A stretch of DNA of 6,458 nt, taken from positions 1 to 6,458 of the forward strand of contig DBXI01000032.1 in NCBI GenBank assembly GCA_002309255.1. Direction: 5' to 3'. A model generated the notes under the pieces. It was given only the letters and a program-made list of their open reading frames with translations, was not told the origin of the DNA and ran no database searches. Below are positions 5,502 through 6,458 of the stretch, one piece after another. Source of the stretch: Bacteroidales bacterium UBA1216. GTDB taxonomy: Bacteria; Bacteroidota; Bacteroidia; Bacteroidales; Paludibacteraceae. Position 1 is the stretch's first letter, and each line of letters starts with the position of its first letter. The position numbers and the translations under genes are program-made.

Positions 5502-6458
5502 TTATTGTGTTATTTTTCTGTATGTTTCTTCTACGTCCAACAGACTCTGCTCGCCGGTGAGCATGTTCTTGAGCATGAGTTTGCGTTCGGCAAGTTCGTT
5601 GCCGCCTATGATCGCCACGAATGGTATATGCTTGGCATCGGCGTAAGCCATCTGGCGTTTCATCTTCACCGCCTCTGGGTAAACCTCCACGCGCAGTCCG
5701 CGTTGGCGCAACGCGGTGGCACATTGCATGGCGAAGCCCAGCTCATCCTCGCCAAAGCAGGCGAACAGCAGCTGTGTGGTGGATTGCAGATCTGCAGGAT
5801 AGAGGTCGAGCTCGGTGAGTACGTCGTATATACGATCCGCGCCGAACGAGATGCCTACTCCCGACACGTCCGGCATACCGAACACGCCTGTCAGGTTGTC
5901 GTAGCGTCCGCCACCGGTGATCGAACCCATCTGCACATCCAGTGCCTTGACCTCAAAGATCGCGCCCGTGTAGTAGTTCAGTCCGCGAGCCAGGCAGAGA
6001 TCAAGATCAATTGACAATTGACAATTGACATTTGACAATTTAGAGAAAACCTCTTCGAGCTCCTGTACACCTTTCAGTCCGACCTCGCTGTTGGCGAGGA
6101 TCGTGCGCAGGTCGCGCAGCTTGTCCTCATTCGAGCCGCTGAGGTTCAGTATGGGCTGCAGTGCTGCAACGGCGTCATCGTTCAGTCCGCGTTCGCGGAG
6201 TTCTGCATTGACGGCATCGATGCCTATCTTGTCCAGCTTGTCGATGGCTACGGTGATGTCGATCATCTTGTCGGGTGCACCGATCACCTCAGCTATACCG
6301 GCGAGCACCTTGCGGTTGTTCAGGTGCAGGCATACGCGTATGCCGAGTCGGCGATAGACCTCCTCCACTATCTGGATCAGTTCGACCTCCGCCAGCAGGC
6401 TATCGGTGCCAACGACGTCCACATCGCACTGGTAGAACTCGCGGTAGCGGCCCTTCTG
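5502..6458 (-). CDS. hisS: Histidyl-tRNA synthetase, C-terminal 318 residues (5' partial)
   Basis: This class II synthetase attaches histidine to tRNA-His in the cytosol. The frame stays open to the window edge, and the first visible residues QKGRYREFYQCDVDVVG belong to class II motif 2, so roughly the first 140 residues are missing. In visible numbering there follow the insertion domain (about 50-138), the histidine-specific LARGLNYYTG at 157-166 and SITGGGRYD at 179-187, motif 3 GVGISFGADRI at 200-210 with the catalytic-site arginine, and the anticodon-binding domain (about 226-318, LLFACFGEDELG to the end). All key motifs are intact, so the gene should be functional. Oddly, residues 140-150 (KLSNVNCQLSI) are encoded by a heptamer tandem repeat of intergenic type, just before the LARG motif. 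The stop is TAA, and the protease gene begins 12 nt later. Confidence 0.95.
   Translation of the reverse strand, partial: QKGRYREFYQCDVDVVGTDSLLAEVELIQIVEEVYRRLGIRVCLHLNNRKVLAGIAEVIGAPDKMIDITVAIDKLDKIGIDAVNAELRERGLNDDAVAALQPILNLSGSNEDKLRDLRTILANSEVGLKGVQELEEVFSKLSNVNCQLSIDLDLCLARGLNYYTGAIFEVKALDVQMGSITGGGRYDNLTGVFGMPDVSGVGISFGADRIYDVLTELDLYPADLQSTTQLLFACFGEDELGFAMQCATALRQRGLRVEVYPEAVKMKRQMAYADAKHIPFVAIIGGNELAERKLMLKNMLTGEQSLLDVEETYRKITQ
6008..6042. repeat. Five-unit heptamer repeat (CAATTGA) inside hisS
   Basis: Units CAATTGA at 6008-6014, 6015-6021 and 6022-6028 are identical. CATTTGA at 6029-6035 and CAATTTA at 6036-6042 each differ by one base. The run is 35 nt of AT-rich, low-complexity DNA within otherwise GC-richer hisS coding sequence. 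A heptamer cycles through all three frames, and here it stays free of stop codons and encodes K-L-S-N-V-N-C-Q-L-S-I on the - strand. CAATTGA arrays look like short intergenic repeats of Bacteroidales genomes, so an insertion into, or expansion within, a tolerant linker is likely. Confidence 0.9.

Larger units (their letters stand above)
1176..6458 (-). other. Probable single transcription unit hisS - M6 protease - DUF1599 - DoxX-like - trxB
   Basis: Five consecutive - strand genes are separated by 12, 53, 10 and 12 nt, with no hairpin terminator visible between them. No convincing Bacteroidota promoter (TTTG, then TAnnTTTG) is visible in the gaps. This supports read-through from a promoter upstream of the window. 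The 53-nt repeat-filled gap before DUF1599 is the most likely place for an internal promoter or processing site. The DUF1599, DoxX-like and trxB genes are the tightest group. The operon is inferred from spacing only. Confidence 0.5.

Noticed and set aside
6008..6042. CRISPR-like array
   Set aside because: The units are 7 bp and directly abutting with no spacers, so this is a simple tandem repeat.
6008..6042. hisS as a pseudogene disrupted by the repeat
   Set aside because: The frame stays open through the repeat, and all downstream synthetase motifs and the anticodon-binding domain are intact.

Overview
The window looks like a piece of chromosome from a gut-type Bacteroidales bacterium, of the Prevotella, Paraprevotella or Muribaculaceae kind. 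The reasons are the protein families (a SusE/F-like surface protein, an M6 metalloprotease with a short C-terminal sorting-type tail, and a DUF1599 gene next to a DoxX/MauE-like gene), the absence of Shine-Dalgarno sequences before the starts, and the AT-rich short tandem repeats between genes. The genus assignment is inference. The coding sequence is moderately GC-rich, which produces many long antisense shadow reading frames.

Layout: (1) Bases 1-1008 on the + strand hold the 3' part of a gene for a secreted, modular beta-sheet protein resembling SusE/SusF-type carbohydrate-binding modules. It ends in a short conserved tail. (2) Bases 1023-1056 form a perfect 15-bp terminator hairpin between convergent genes. 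The rest of this 167-nt gap carries short direct repeats. (3) From 1176 to the right edge everything is on the - strand. In transcription order it is hisS (3' part, 5502-6458), a secreted M6-family metalloprotease (3834-5489), a duplicated-domain DUF1599 protein (3238-3780), a DoxX/MauE-like membrane protein (2112-3227) and trxB, thioredoxin reductase (1176-2099). The gaps are 12, 53, 10 and 12 nt and no terminator hairpin is visible between genes, so the run could be one transcription unit.

How the genes may work together: hisS is a housekeeping translation gene. TrxB and the DoxX/MauE-like protein, which has a Cys-Gly-Cys motif in its membrane domain, could share a thiol-redox role across the inner membrane. 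The protease and the + strand surface protein end in clearly related tails of about 30 residues. This suggests that both are exported and handled by the same machinery, probably of type IX secretion kind.

The most unusual local observation is a five-unit heptamer repeat (CAATTGA-like) of intergenic style that lies in frame inside hisS. It encodes a short linker just before the HisA motif. I see no clear evidence of an undescribed multi-gene system. Most of the window is ordinary core or surface-protein content.
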